A stretch of 64,000 nt of DNA, taken from contig JAQUVD010000009.1 in assembly GCA_028693555.1 (NCBI GenBank), positions 1 to 64,000 of the forward strand, in the 5' to 3' direction. Shown here in pieces: positions 34,317 to 43,331 of this stretch (within the stretch, counting starts at the first letter, position 1; each line of letters starts with the position of its first letter). A program made the translations under genes and the position numbers. The notes under the pieces were generated by a model that was given only the letters and a program-made list of their open reading frames with translations, did no database searches and was not told the DNA's origin. Source of the DNA: Hespellia sp. GTDB lineage: Bacteria > Bacillota > Clostridia > Lachnospirales > Lachnospiraceae.

Positions 34317-35846
34317 ATGGATAGCTCAATGTTTATCGGGACATGGTGGTCACTTGTACCGCCACTTTTAGCGATTGTACTTGCATTTATCACAAAAGAG
34401 GTTTACAGCTCGCTCTTTATCGGAATCGTGGTTGGAGCACTTCTTTATACGGGGTTCGTTCCGTGGGATGCGTTTAATGCAATTTTTGACATCATGAAGG
34501 AGAATATGAACCTGAACATTCTGATCTTTGATGTACTTCTTGGAATGATTATTGTGCTTATGGCAAAGTCCGGAGGCTCAGCCGCATACGGTAACTGGGC
34601 AGGAAACAGGATCAAATCAAAGAAAAGTGCGATGCTTGCAACGACAGGACTCGGAGTGATGATTTTTGTGGATGACTATTTCAATTGCCTGACCGTTGGA
34701 TCGGTTATGCGTCCTGTGACAGATAAGTTTCAGGTTTCCAGAGCAAAGCTGGCGTATATTATTGATTCGACAGCAGCGCCGGTCTGTATTATTGCACCGA
34801 TCTCAAGCTGGGCAGCTGCGGTTAATTCTTATGTGCCTGAGGATGCGGGAATTACAGGATTCCAGTTATTCCTTCGCACAATCCCATATAATTTATATGC
34901 ACTGTTGACACTGGCTATGGTACTGTTTATTATTATTTGTAATTTTGACTTCGGTCTTATGAAGAAGCATGAAATTAATGCATCACATGGAGACCTCTTC
35001 ACCAGTGGCGCAGAAGAATTTCAGAACTTTGAGGATGAGGATAAACCAAACGGGAAAGTATATGATCTCGTGCTTCCAGTCGCGGTACTGATTCTTACAG
35101 CAATTGGAGCTATGATCTATACCGGATTTTTAGGTGGGGCAACCAATGTTGTGGATGCATTTGCCGGATGCGATGCAGAGACAAGCCTTATTTTTTCTAC
35201 TTTTGTCACAATTTTATTTATGATGATTCTATACCTTCCACGAAAAGTAGTTACATTCAAAGAATTTATGGAAGGCTTTGTCGAAGGATTCCGTCTTATG
35301 ATTCCTGCAGTTGCTATCCTGATTTTCGCATGGAGCTTAAAGGGAATGGGTGATGCACTCGGAATTGCTGATTTTGTGGGTGGTGTTGTTGGAACAAGTG
35401 CTTCTGCAAGCGTCATCGTACCGGCGATTATGTTCTGCGTTGCAATTTTCCTTGCATTCTCAACAGGAACTTCATGGGGAACATTTGCAATCCTTGTGCC
35501 TATCGTTATTGCAATGTTCAATGGAACGAATACGGAGATGATGGTCATTTCGGTATCGGCAGTTCTTGCGGGTGCAGTTTGCGGAGATCATATCTCACCG
35601 ATTTCAGACACAACCGTTATGTCATCTGCTGGGGCGCAGAGTAATCATATCAATCACGTTTCAACACAGATGCAATATGCGGCAGTGGTTGCGATTGTCT
35701 GTGTGGTAGGTTACCTATTGGCTGGAATTATTCAAATCTGGTGGGTAGTTCTTCTGATCAGCCTTGCAATTTTGTTTGCGGTACTGACATTCATCAAAAA
35801 GCGAGAAGAAAAGAAAGACGCCAGAATGGAGAGTGCAAATGCGTAA
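34317..35846 (+). CDS. NhaC family Na+/H+ antiporter
   Basis: 509-aa transporter with about eleven to twelve helices. Motifs typical of the family include IFVDDYFNCLTVGSVMRPVTD, with the membrane Asp residues, and STGTSWGTFAILVPI and GDHISPISDTTVMSSAGA. Relatives exchange Na+ for H+ or carry malate/lactate or amino acids in the same fold, so the exact substrate is open. Two TATAAT boxes (34254, 34264) precede it. Its stop overlaps the C39-like gene by 8 bases. Confidence 0.88.
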   Translation: MDSSMFIGTWWSLVPPLLAIVLAFITKEVYSSLFIGIVVGALLYTGFVPWDAFNAIFDIMKENMNLNILIFDVLLGMIIVLMAKSGGSAAYGNWAGNRIKSKKSAMLATTGLGVMIFVDDYFNCLTVGSVMRPVTDKFQVSRAKLAYIIDSTAAPVCIIAPISSWAAAVNSYVPEDAGITGFQLFLRTIPYNLYALLTLAMVLFIIICNFDFGLMKKHEINASHGDLFTSGAEEFQNFEDEDKPNGKVYDLVLPVAVLILTAIGAMIYTGFLGGATNVVDAFAGCDAETSLIFSTFVTILFMMILYLPRKVVTFKEFMEGFVEGFRLMIPAVAILIFAWSLKGMGDALGIADFVGGVVGTSASASVIVPAIMFCVAIFLAFSTGTSWGTFAILVPIVIAMFNGTNTEMMVISVSAVLAGAVCGDHISPISDTTVMSSAGAQSNHINHVSTQMQYAAVVAIVCVVGYLLAGIIQIWWVVLLISLAILFAVLTFIKKREEKKDARMESANA

Positions 35847-36456
35847 ACAGATAGAAGTACCTTATTTTGATCAAAGTATCAAATATCCAACAGGATGTGA
35901 AAGTGTAACGGCAGTGATGCTGTTACACTTTCTTGGATTTCCGATCTCCATAGACGATTTTATTGATCGGTATCTTGAAAAAGAGGCTTTGCAGACCATT
36001 GATGGTGTGTTATATGGACCGGACCCGAACGAATGCTTTGTGGGGAGTCCGTATGACGAAGAAGCGTTCGGGTGTTATGCTCCAGTCATCAAAAAGACGT
36101 TAGAAAAGATTCTCCCGGAAAATGCCTATGAGGTAATCAATGAAACCGGCAGCTCGATAGATTATCTGATTTCAAAGTATATTGATCAGGACATGCCGGT
36201 TATCTTCTGGGCGTGTATCAATATGCGCGAGCCAATTACAGGACCGGAATGGAGGTTGTCTGATTCAGGGGATGTATTTACCTGGATCTCAAATGAACAC
36301 TGCATGCTGCTTGTCGGTTATGATGAAGAGCAGTATTATTTCAATGATCCATACGAGAATCATGGTGTGATCGGATATGCCAAAGAAATTGTCAAAAGCC
36401 GTTATGACGCACAACATTGTCAGGCAATAGGGGTTCAGATTCTGCAGGAACTATGA
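35839..36456 (+). CDS. C39-like cysteine peptidase-fold protein
   Basis: 205-aa protein with the papain/C39_2 pattern: Gln12 and Cys20 (YFDQSIKYPTGCESVTA), His154 (NEHCMLLVGYD) and Asn169/Asp170 (FNDPYE). The catalytic set therefore appears complete. No signal peptide, helix or sorting signal is visible, although most relatives are exported. ATG 35839 has GGAGAG upstream and overlaps the last codons of the antiporter gene, so the two are translationally coupled. A 14-bp hairpin lies within codons 21-32. Substrate unknown. Confidence 0.75.
   Translation: MRKQIEVPYFDQSIKYPTGCESVTAVMLLHFLGFPISIDDFIDRYLEKEALQTIDGVLYGPDPNECFVGSPYDEEAFGCYAPVIKKTLEKILPENAYEVINETGSSIDYLISKYIDQDMPVIFWACINMREPITGPEWRLSDSGDVFTWISNEHCMLLVGYDEEQYYFNDPYENHGVIGYAKEIVKSRYDAQHCQAIGVQILQEL
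35899..35932 (+). repeat. 14-bp inverted repeat inside the C39-like gene
   Basis: GAAAGTGTAACGGC (35899-35912) pairs with GCTGTTACACTTTC (35919-35932), one G-U pair, loop AGTGAT. It starts 52 bases after the nhaC stop codon. It could be a processing or partial termination signal for nhaC mRNA. Confidence 0.7.
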
Positions 36457-36462
36457 TATAAT
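36434..36462 (+). promoter_or_regulatory. Possible promoter of the rsmF-like gene
   Basis: TTCAGA (36434-36439), 17-base spacer, TATAAT (36457-36462), 58 bases before ATG 36521. Confidence 0.45.
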
Positions 36463-36520
36463 AATCTTTTGATGAGAATTACAGTCAAATGATCCCTTGA
36501 CCAATCTTAGGAGGATAAAG

Positions 36521-37903
36521 ATGTATTTACCTGCAGCATTTGAAGAGAAAATGAAATCCTTATTAAAGGATGATTATGATAATTATATTGCGTGTTATGA
36601 AGAGGGGCGCCATTATGGACTCCGTGTCAACACAAGCAAGATTTCTGTAGAAGATTTCCTTGCAATTTCGCCGTGGCCGCTCACGCCAATTCCGTGGATT
36701 GAGAATGGATTTTATTACGATGGAGATCAGGTGTCTCCCGCAAAACACCCTTACTACTTTGCCGGACTTTATTACTTACAGGAGCCAAGTGCGATGACAC
36801 CTGCAAACCGGCTGCCGATTGAGCCGGGAGACAAGGTTTTAGATGTGTGTGCAGCTCCGGGAGGAAAGGCAACAGAGCTTGGAGCGAAGCTACAGGGCGA
36901 GGGTGTACTCGTTGCGAATGATATCAGCAGTTCCAGAGCGAAAGGACTTCTTAAGAATATCGAATTGTTTGGAATTGGAAATGTATTAGTGCTAAGTGAA
37001 GAACCCGGAAAACTGGAAGAATATTTCACGGGGTATTTTGATAAGATACTGATTGATGCGCCATGTTCCGGGGAGGGAATGTTCCGCAAAGAGAAGAAGA
37101 TGGTGAAAGCGTGGGAAGAACACGGACCGGAATTCTTTTCCAAGCTTCAGAAAAGCATTGTGACACAGGCGGCAAGACTGTTAAAGCCCGGGGGAATGCT
37201 GTTATATTCTACCTGTACGTTTGATCCACTTGAGAATGAAAAAACAATCGAGTACCTGATCGAACAATTTCCGGAATTTCATATCTGTGAGATTCAGCCA
37301 TATGAAGGGTTTGCGAAGGGAATCCCGGAGCAGACAGACAGTACGAATCCAGAGTTGGCAAAGACGGTCCGGATCTGGCCGCAGCGGATGGAAGGGGAAG
37401 GTCATTTTGTGGCATTACTTCAAAAAGGAGAAGGCATATCCAGACCGAATTGGAACGATTCGAAGAAATCAGACGTGAAGATTGCGGATGAACTGGCTGC
37501 ATTCTTTGAGAATGTATCATGGGACATGGATTGGAACCGCCTGGATATTCACGGGGAGCGTGTCTACTATATGCCAAAGGACTTGCCGAATCTCAAAGGA
37601 ATCCGATTCCTGCGAACAGGGCTTCTTCTTGGCGAATTGAAGAAAAAAAGATTCGAACCAAGTCAGGCATTTGCAATGTGTTTAAAACAGGATGAATACA
37701 GGTATACAATCAAGCTTCCGGTAGAGGACGAGCGTGTGAGAAAGTATCTGAAAGGTGAAACGATTGATGTGGACGATCTTGTTCAGCCAAAGGAAAAGGG
37801 ATGGTATTTGATCTGCATCGATGCGTATCCATTGGGATGGGGCAAGCTCTCCAATGGCAGTGTGAAGAATAAATATCTTCCGGGATGGAGATGCATGTCA
37901 TGA
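36521..37903 (+). CDS. RsmF/NOL1-NOP2-sun family rRNA cytosine methyltransferase
   Basis: 460-aa m5C RNA methyltransferase. SAM-binding core VLDVCAAPGGKATELGAK; motif IV DAPCSGEGMFRK and motif VI YSTCTFDPLENE carry the two catalytic cysteines. The C-terminal region after residue 300 matches RsmF-type extensions. AGGAGG precedes ATG 36521. The stop shares four bases with the next gene (ATGA). Position specificity cannot be told by eye. Confidence 0.9.
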   Translation: MYLPAAFEEKMKSLLKDDYDNYIACYEEGRHYGLRVNTSKISVEDFLAISPWPLTPIPWIENGFYYDGDQVSPAKHPYYFAGLYYLQEPSAMTPANRLPIEPGDKVLDVCAAPGGKATELGAKLQGEGVLVANDISSSRAKGLLKNIELFGIGNVLVLSEEPGKLEEYFTGYFDKILIDAPCSGEGMFRKEKKMVKAWEEHGPEFFSKLQKSIVTQAARLLKPGGMLLYSTCTFDPLENEKTIEYLIEQFPEFHICEIQPYEGFAKGIPEQTDSTNPELAKTVRIWPQRMEGEGHFVALLQKGEGISRPNWNDSKKSDVKIADELAAFFENVSWDMDWNRLDIHGERVYYMPKDLPNLKGIRFLRTGLLLGELKKKRFEPSQAFAMCLKQDEYRYTIKLPVEDERVRKYLKGETIDVDDLVQPKEKGWYLICIDAYPLGWGKLSNGSVKNKYLPGWRCMS

Positions 37904-38613
37904 GAATCCGTTTAGACAAATATCTTGCAGACATGAGAATTGGAACAAGGAGCGAAGTAAAGAAATCTATTCAAAAGGGAATGGTTTCGGTGGACGGCGA
38001 AGTAGTAAAGAAACCAGAATATAAGATTGACACAGCACAAACAAACGTGTTTTTTCAGGGAGAGCCTGTCGGATATGAGACAGAAGAATACTATGTACTG
38101 AATAAGCCGGCAGGGGTTGTCTCTGCCACATCAGACCCAAAAGATACGACCGTGCTGGATTTGATTGAGAGCAAAAAGCGAAAGGATTTATTCCCGGTAG
38201 GACGACTGGATAAAGATACAGAAGGCCTATTATTGATTACAAATGACGGAGAACTCTGCCACAGGCTTCTTTCGCCGAAAAGGCATGTTGACAAAATCTA
38301 TTATGCGAAGGTGGAAGGCAGAGTAACTGATACCGATGTGGCTTTATTTGCAGAAGGAATTGAGATTGGCGAGAAAGAGATTACAAAACCGGGAAAGTTA
38401 GTGGTTCGAAAGAGCGATGACATTTCCGAGATCGAGCTGACAATCTGCGAAGGTAAATTCCATCAGGTCAAGCGGATGTTTGAAGCGGTTGACAAAAAAG
38501 TAATCTATTTGAAACGTTTGCAGATGGGAACGCTTAGATTAGATGATCAGTTACAGACAGGTGCGTATCGAAAGCTGACAGAGGAAGAAATTAGGAGATT
38601 GAAAGAATGTTAA
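37900..38613 (+). CDS. Pseudouridine synthase, RsuA/RluB/E/F family
   Basis: 237-aa enzyme. An S4 RNA-binding domain (MRIRLDKYLADMRIGTRSEV) is followed by the catalytic domain with GRLDKDTEGLLLITNDG, whose Asp is the nucleophile. Size and motif fit RsuA (16S rRNA uridine 516), but the family is broad. It overlaps its neighbours by 4 and 7 bases, so it is part of a tight RNA-modification operon. Confidence 0.9.
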   Translation: MRIRLDKYLADMRIGTRSEVKKSIQKGMVSVDGEVVKKPEYKIDTAQTNVFFQGEPVGYETEEYYVLNKPAGVVSATSDPKDTTVLDLIESKKRKDLFPVGRLDKDTEGLLLITNDGELCHRLLSPKRHVDKIYYAKVEGRVTDTDVALFAEGIEIGEKEITKPGKLVVRKSDDISEIELTICEGKFHQVKRMFEAVDKKVIYLKRLQMGTLRLDDQLQTGAYRKLTEEEIRRLKEC

Positions 38614-39275
38614 CAAATAAAGATGCTGTGATTTTCGACCTGGATGGAAGCCTTGTAGATTCTATGTGGATCTGGCCGGAGGTTGATCATGATTATATGA
38701 CAAAGCACAATCTAAAGATACCACTGAACCTGCATGACGATATTGAAGGTATGAGCTATACGGAGACGGCACAGTATTTTCTGGATACGTTTCCGAGCTT
38801 AAGCTGCAGTATCGAGGATGTGAAGGCAGAATGGCTGGAAATGTCGTTTGATAAATATATGCATAAAGTGCCGCTAAAGGATGGAGCAAGAGAATTTCTG
38901 GAGCTCGGAAGAGAAAGAGGAATTCAATTCGGAATAGCGACGAGTAATACGAGAGAGCTGGTCGATGCGGTGCTGGATTCATTACAAATTTCGGATGTAT
39001 TTGCCGCTGTCGCTACCTCATGTGAGGTGAGCGCAGGGAAGCCAGCGCCGGATGTCTATCTGAAGGTTGCCAGTGAACTGAGCGTTGATCCAAAGAGATG
39101 TCTGGTATTTGAGGACATTCCCAATGGAATTCTCGCGGGCAAAAATGCAGAGATGACCGTGTGTGCGGTAGATGACGCTTTTTCAAAACCATTAGAGGAA
39201 CGCAAGAGGGAACTGGCAGATTATTATATACACAGTTATTTTGATATTATGAATCATACCTTTGAAATTTTATAA
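38607..39275 (+). CDS. HAD family hydrolase (beta-phosphoglucomutase-like)
   Basis: 222-aa phosphatase or mutase. Motif I is FDLDGSLVDS (Asp11 and Asp13), motif II ATSNT, motif III Lys in AGKPAPDVY, motif IV VFEDIPNGI. A helical cap lies between residues 18 and 90. Substrate not predictable. Confidence 0.87.
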   Translation: MLTNKDAVIFDLDGSLVDSMWIWPEVDHDYMTKHNLKIPLNLHDDIEGMSYTETAQYFLDTFPSLSCSIEDVKAEWLEMSFDKYMHKVPLKDGAREFLELGRERGIQFGIATSNTRELVDAVLDSLQISDVFAAVATSCEVSAGKPAPDVYLKVASELSVDPKRCLVFEDIPNGILAGKNAEMTVCAVDDAFSKPLEERKRELADYYIHSYFDIMNHTFEIL

Positions 39276-39305
39276 TTCAGAAAATGACAGGAAAGCAGGA
39301 ACGAG

Positions 39306-41204
39306 ATGATAAATGGATTTTTACCGGTCTGTAAACAGGATATGATAGAACGCGGAATCAGCCAGCTTGATTTTGTCTATATTATTGGGGATGCTTATGT
39401 CGATCACCCTTCTTTTGGACATGCTATTATCAGCCGGGTTTTAGAATCGCATGGATATTCGGTGGGAATCATATCGCAGCCGGATTGGAAAGACAAAGCC
39501 AGCATTGCCATTTTGGGTGAACCGAAACTGGGCTTTCTTGTATCGGGCGGGAACATGGATTCTATGGTGAATCATTTTACCGTTTCGAAAAAGCGAAGAC
39601 ATCAGGACGCCTATACGCCGGGCGGTGTGATGGGAAAACGTCCGGATTATGCAACGATTGTATACAGCAATCTGATTCGGCAGACCTATAAAAAAACGCC
39701 GATTATCTTAGGCGGTATTGAGGCGAGCCTTCGAAGAATGGCACATTATGATTACTGGTCAGATAAAGTAAAGCGCTCTATTCTTCTGGACTCCGGCGCA
39801 GATATTCTCTCTTACGGAATGGGAGAACGCTCTGTCATTGAAATTGCAGATGCACTTGCGAGCGGTATAGAAGTAAAGGACATTACGTATATCGAGGGAA
39901 CCGTTGTGAAGACAGCCTCCTTAGATTCGGTTTATGATGCAGTGATCCTGGAATCTTTTGAAGAAGTCAGAACGGATAAGATGAAGTATGCGAAAAGCTT
40001 TTATACACAGTATAGCAACACGGACCCGTTCTCCGGCAAACGTCTGGCTGAGCCATATTCAGATCATCTTTATGTAGTACAGAATCCGGCGGCAAAGCCA
40101 CTGACGCAGATAGAGATGGATGATGTCTATGATCTTCCTTATCAGAAGACGTATCATCCGTCCTACAAGGCTCTTGGCGGAGTCCCGGCAATTGATGAGA
40201 TTAAATTCAGTCTGACAAGTAATCGTGGGTGTTTTGGTGGCTGCAGCTTCTGTGCGCTGACCTTCCATCAGGGAAGAATTGTACAGACGAGAAGCCATCA
40301 ATCGATTCTCAAAGAAGCCAAAGAGATGACGCAGGAGAAAGATTTCAAGGGATATATCCACGATGTTGGCGGTCCGACGGCAGATTTCAGACAGCCGGCA
40401 TGCAGCAAACAGTTGAAACACGGCGCATGTAAGAACAAGCAGTGTCTGTTTCCACAGCCATGCAGCAATCTGGAGGCGGATCACAGTGATTATGTATCAC
40501 TCCTTCGAAAACTGCGTGAGATCCCAAATGTGAAGAAGGTATTTATTCGGTCGGGAATCCGATTCGATTATGTACTTGCGGATCAGGACCCCGCATTTTT
40601 GAAAGAGCTGTGTCAGCATCATATCAGCGGGCAGCTCCGTGTCGCACCGGAGCATGTGTCAGATCAGGTTCTGATACGGATGGGCAAGCCCCGCAATCAG
40701 GTATATGAGAAATTCTGTCATGAATTCGAACAGACGAATGCGCAGCTTCATATGGAACAGTATCTGGTTCCATATCTGATGTCATCACATCCGGGTTCGA
40801 CGATGAAAGAGGCAGTTGAGCTTGCAGAATACTGCAGAGATCTTGGATATATGCCGGAACAGGTGCAGGATTTTTATCCTACGCCATCGACCATCTCAAC
40901 CTGTATGTATTACACCGGTGTGGACCCGCGGGATATGAAGCCGGTCTATGTACCGAAGAATCCGCATGAGAAAGCGATGCAGAGAGCGTTGATTCAATAT
41001 CGAAATCCCGCTAATTATAAGCTGGTAATGGAGGCTCTTCGCAGCGAGAATCGCATGGATCTCGTTGGATTTGATCAGAAGTGTCTGATCAGACCAAGGC
41101 AGTTGTCAAAAGAAAAGAATACACCGAAAGGGAGAACGTATCATGAAAATAGAAAAGGGAAATCCAGGGTACCTAAGAGCCCAAAGAAAAATAGAAATCA
41201 TTAA
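39306..41204 (+). CDS. YgiQ family radical SAM protein
   Basis: 632-aa protein with the cluster motif CFGGCSFC (after LTSNRG) near residue 305 and the DUF3362-type C-terminal part (MQRALIQYRNPANYKLV). The N-terminal UPF0313 part starts ISQLDFVYIIGDAYVDHPSFGHAII. The family is widespread and without an agreed reaction. The last 62 bases overlap the next gene in another frame; that stretch encodes the basic non-conserved tail. Confidence 0.9.
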   Translation: MINGFLPVCKQDMIERGISQLDFVYIIGDAYVDHPSFGHAIISRVLESHGYSVGIISQPDWKDKASIAILGEPKLGFLVSGGNMDSMVNHFTVSKKRRHQDAYTPGGVMGKRPDYATIVYSNLIRQTYKKTPIILGGIEASLRRMAHYDYWSDKVKRSILLDSGADILSYGMGERSVIEIADALASGIEVKDITYIEGTVVKTASLDSVYDAVILESFEEVRTDKMKYAKSFYTQYSNTDPFSGKRLAEPYSDHLYVVQNPAAKPLTQIEMDDVYDLPYQKTYHPSYKALGGVPAIDEIKFSLTSNRGCFGGCSFCALTFHQGRIVQTRSHQSILKEAKEMTQEKDFKGYIHDVGGPTADFRQPACSKQLKHGACKNKQCLFPQPCSNLEADHSDYVSLLRKLREIPNVKKVFIRSGIRFDYVLADQDPAFLKELCQHHISGQLRVAPEHVSDQVLIRMGKPRNQVYEKFCHEFEQTNAQLHMEQYLVPYLMSSHPGSTMKEAVELAEYCRDLGYMPEQVQDFYPTPSTISTCMYYTGVDPRDMKPVYVPKNPHEKAMQRALIQYRNPANYKLVMEALRSENRMDLVGFDQKCLIRPRQLSKEKNTPKGRTYHENRKGKSRVPKSPKKNRNH

Positions 41205-41718
41205 GACTGTGATTGCATTTCTACTTGTGATCGCTGTCTTTGTAGCAGGTTATGCAACCACAGGATCCAGATTGAATCTGATGACCGTTGTTGCAATTCT
41301 TGGCTGCCTTCCGGCCAGCAAGATTCTTGTGGGTGTGATTACAAGATGGCCATATCAGTCTGTTTCGGACGAAATGGCAAAGGAGATTCAGGATAAGACA
41401 GAGCATCTTGTGGTCGCTTATGACATGGTGGTGACAAGTGAGTCAAAGATTATGCCAATTGATAGTGTTGTAATCTATGGAAATACGGTGTGCGGCTATA
41501 CGCACAGTGAAAAGGTCGATTTGAATTATGCATCCAAGCATATCAAGAGTATTCTGGAACAGAACAAATTCAATAATCTGACGGTGAAGATATTTGACAA
41601 TTATAAAGCATTTATCACGAGAGCAGAAGCATTAGATTCCATTGCTGTTGTTGAAAAACAAGAATCGAGAGAACGGGAAGAACAGATCAAGGCTGTGATC
41701 TTATGTATTTCATTGTAA
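41143..41718 (+). CDS. Conserved membrane protein, 191 aa
   Basis: Unknown function. Two hydrophobic segments (about residues 22-42 and 46-68) near the N-terminus are followed by a soluble domain of about 120 residues (LVVAYDMVVTSESKIMPIDSVVIYGNTVCGY and further). AAAGGGAGAACGT precedes ATG 41143, a good site, supporting the unusual 62-base overlap with the ygiQ-like gene. It ends 22 bases before the RluA-type gene. Confidence 0.72.
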   Translation: MKIEKGNPGYLRAQRKIEIIKTVIAFLLVIAVFVAGYATTGSRLNLMTVVAILGCLPASKILVGVITRWPYQSVSDEMAKEIQDKTEHLVVAYDMVVTSESKIMPIDSVVIYGNTVCGYTHSEKVDLNYASKHIKSILEQNKFNNLTVKIFDNYKAFITRAEALDSIAVVEKQESREREEQIKAVILCISL

Positions 41719-41740
41719 GATCTGATGAGAGGTTGATAGA

Positions 41741-42721
41741 TTGAGAGAGATTGTGATTACAGAGAACGAGGCTGGACAGCGATTTGATAAGATGCTTGCA
41801 AAGTATCTGAAAGAGGCACCGAAAAGTTTTTTGTACAAAATGTTACGAAAAAAGAATATCGTATTAAATGGGAAAAAAGCTACCGGAAATGAAAAGCTGA
41901 AGGTAAAGGATTCGGTCCAATTATTTCTTGCAGAAGAAACGATTCTAAAATTTTCGGGAGAGAGATTAAAGGTGATTGATTCCCGAGAAAAACTGGACAT
42001 TATTTATGAGGATCAGAATGTGATTTTTTTGAATAAACCAGTTGGAATGCTGTCGCAGAAAGCGAAGGACAGCGATGTGTCCATGGTGGAACATCTGATT
42101 TCTTATCTGGTAAAGAGTAGAAAGATTACACAGGAGGAACTGGTAACATTTCATCCTTCCATCTGTAATCGCCTCGACCGCAATACGAGTGGTTTAATCG
42201 TAGCAGGAAAGAGTCTTCTTGGACTTCAGGTGATGAGCCGGTTATTTAAAGAGCGCACGATGGAAAAATATTATCTTTGCCTGGTGCAGGGGCGTGTGGG
42301 CGAGAAGCAGAAGATTTCAGGATATCTTTTGAAAGATGAGAAAACCAATAAAGTGTCTGTCAGCAAAGAAAGTATGCGGGGGGCGAAGGAATCTTCTGAA
42401 ATTCGGACCGAGTATCGGCCGGTGAAGGCATCAGATGAAGTATCTTTGTTAGAAGTGCATCTGATTACAGGAAAGACACATCAGATTCGTGCGCATTTAG
42501 CTTCGATTGGGCATCCGATTATTGGAGATTATAAGTACGGGAATAAACCGGTGAATGATTTCTACAAAGAAAAGTATGGATTAGAAAGCCAGTTTCTTCA
42601 TTCGTACCGTCTGAAATTCCCTGATTTGTCAGAGGAACTTCCGGAAATTTCGAACAAAGAGTTTCAGGCAGATCTGCCTGAATTGTTTTGCCGGATTGCT
42701 TCGGATAAGGGGGTGCTGTGA
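41741..42721 (+). CDS. RluA family pseudouridine synthase
   Basis: 326-aa enzyme with an N-terminal S4 domain (AGQRFDKMLAKYLKEAPKSF) and catalytic motif CNRLDRNTSGLIVAG, in which Asp is the nucleophile. The C-terminal GKTHQIRAHLASIGHPIIGD is standard. Most like RluC/RluD. Start is TTG 41741 with GAGAGG before it. Its TGA shares a base with the recU ATG. Confidence 0.92.
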   Translation: MREIVITENEAGQRFDKMLAKYLKEAPKSFLYKMLRKKNIVLNGKKATGNEKLKVKDSVQLFLAEETILKFSGERLKVIDSREKLDIIYEDQNVIFLNKPVGMLSQKAKDSDVSMVEHLISYLVKSRKITQEELVTFHPSICNRLDRNTSGLIVAGKSLLGLQVMSRLFKERTMEKYYLCLVQGRVGEKQKISGYLLKDEKTNKVSVSKESMRGAKESSEIRTEYRPVKASDEVSLLEVHLITGKTHQIRAHLASIGHPIIGDYKYGNKPVNDFYKEKYGLESQFLHSYRLKFPDLSEELPEISNKEFQADLPELFCRIASDKGVL

Positions 42722-43254
42722 TGGCTACCTGGAATTCGAGAGGGCTTCGAGGCTCCACATTAGAGGAAATGATCAATCGAACCAGCGAACAATATGAAAG
42801 TAAAGGTCTTGCACTGGTGCAGAAGATTCCAACACCAATCACGCCAATAAAGATTGATAAGGAAAACAGGCACATTACACTTGCTTATTTTGATAAAATC
42901 AGTACCGTTGATTATATTGGTGCAGTGCAGGGAATACCGGTCTGTTTTGATGCAAAGGAGTGCAATGTCGATACATTTCCACTTCAGAATGTACATGAGC
43001 ATCAGATGAAGTTTATGGAAAAGTTTGAAAGTCAGGGAGGCATTGCGTTTCTGCTCATCTACTACACGGGGAGAAATGAACTGTATTATATGCGATTTGA
43101 GGAAATTCAGCGTTTTTGGAATCGAATGGAAGAGGGGGGACGTAAGAGTTTCCGTTATGAAGAATTAAATCCGGAATTCTTTCTAAAGACTGCAAATGGA
43201 GTTATGGTGCCTTATCTGGATGGCATTCAGAAGGATTTGGAGGTTAGGGATTGA
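42721..43254 (+). CDS. recU: Holliday junction resolvase RecU
   Basis: 177-aa PD-(D/E)XK nuclease, the Firmicute counterpart of RuvC. The N-terminal MATWNSRGLRGSTLEEMIN, the active-site pieces DYIGAV and FDAKE, and FLLIYYTGRNELYYM are visible. It works with RuvAB, encoded about 26 kb upstream. The his promoter's -35 overlaps its stop codon. Confidence 0.92.
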   Translation: MATWNSRGLRGSTLEEMINRTSEQYESKGLALVQKIPTPITPIKIDKENRHITLAYFDKISTVDYIGAVQGIPVCFDAKECNVDTFPLQNVHEHQMKFMEKFESQGGIAFLLIYYTGRNELYYMRFEEIQRFWNRMEEGGRKSFRYEELNPEFFLKTANGVMVPYLDGIQKDLEVRD

Positions 43255-43280
43255 CAAGTTTACTATAATTTAGGTATAAT
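43251..43280 (+). promoter_or_regulatory. Promoter of the his operon
   Basis: Consensus -35 TTGACA (43251-43256), 18-base spacer, consensus -10 TATAAT (43275-43280). The leader is only about 45 bases, too short for a T-box or a His-rich leader peptide. Confidence 0.85.
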
Positions 43281-43331
43281 TTGAAAAGTAGTTTAGCGTA
43301 TTAGCACGATAAAGTGAAAGGATTATAAAAG

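Noticed and set aside
43281..43331. T-box or His leader peptide before hisZ
   Set aside because: The leader is about 45 bases, with no run of His codons, no T-box sequence and no terminator.
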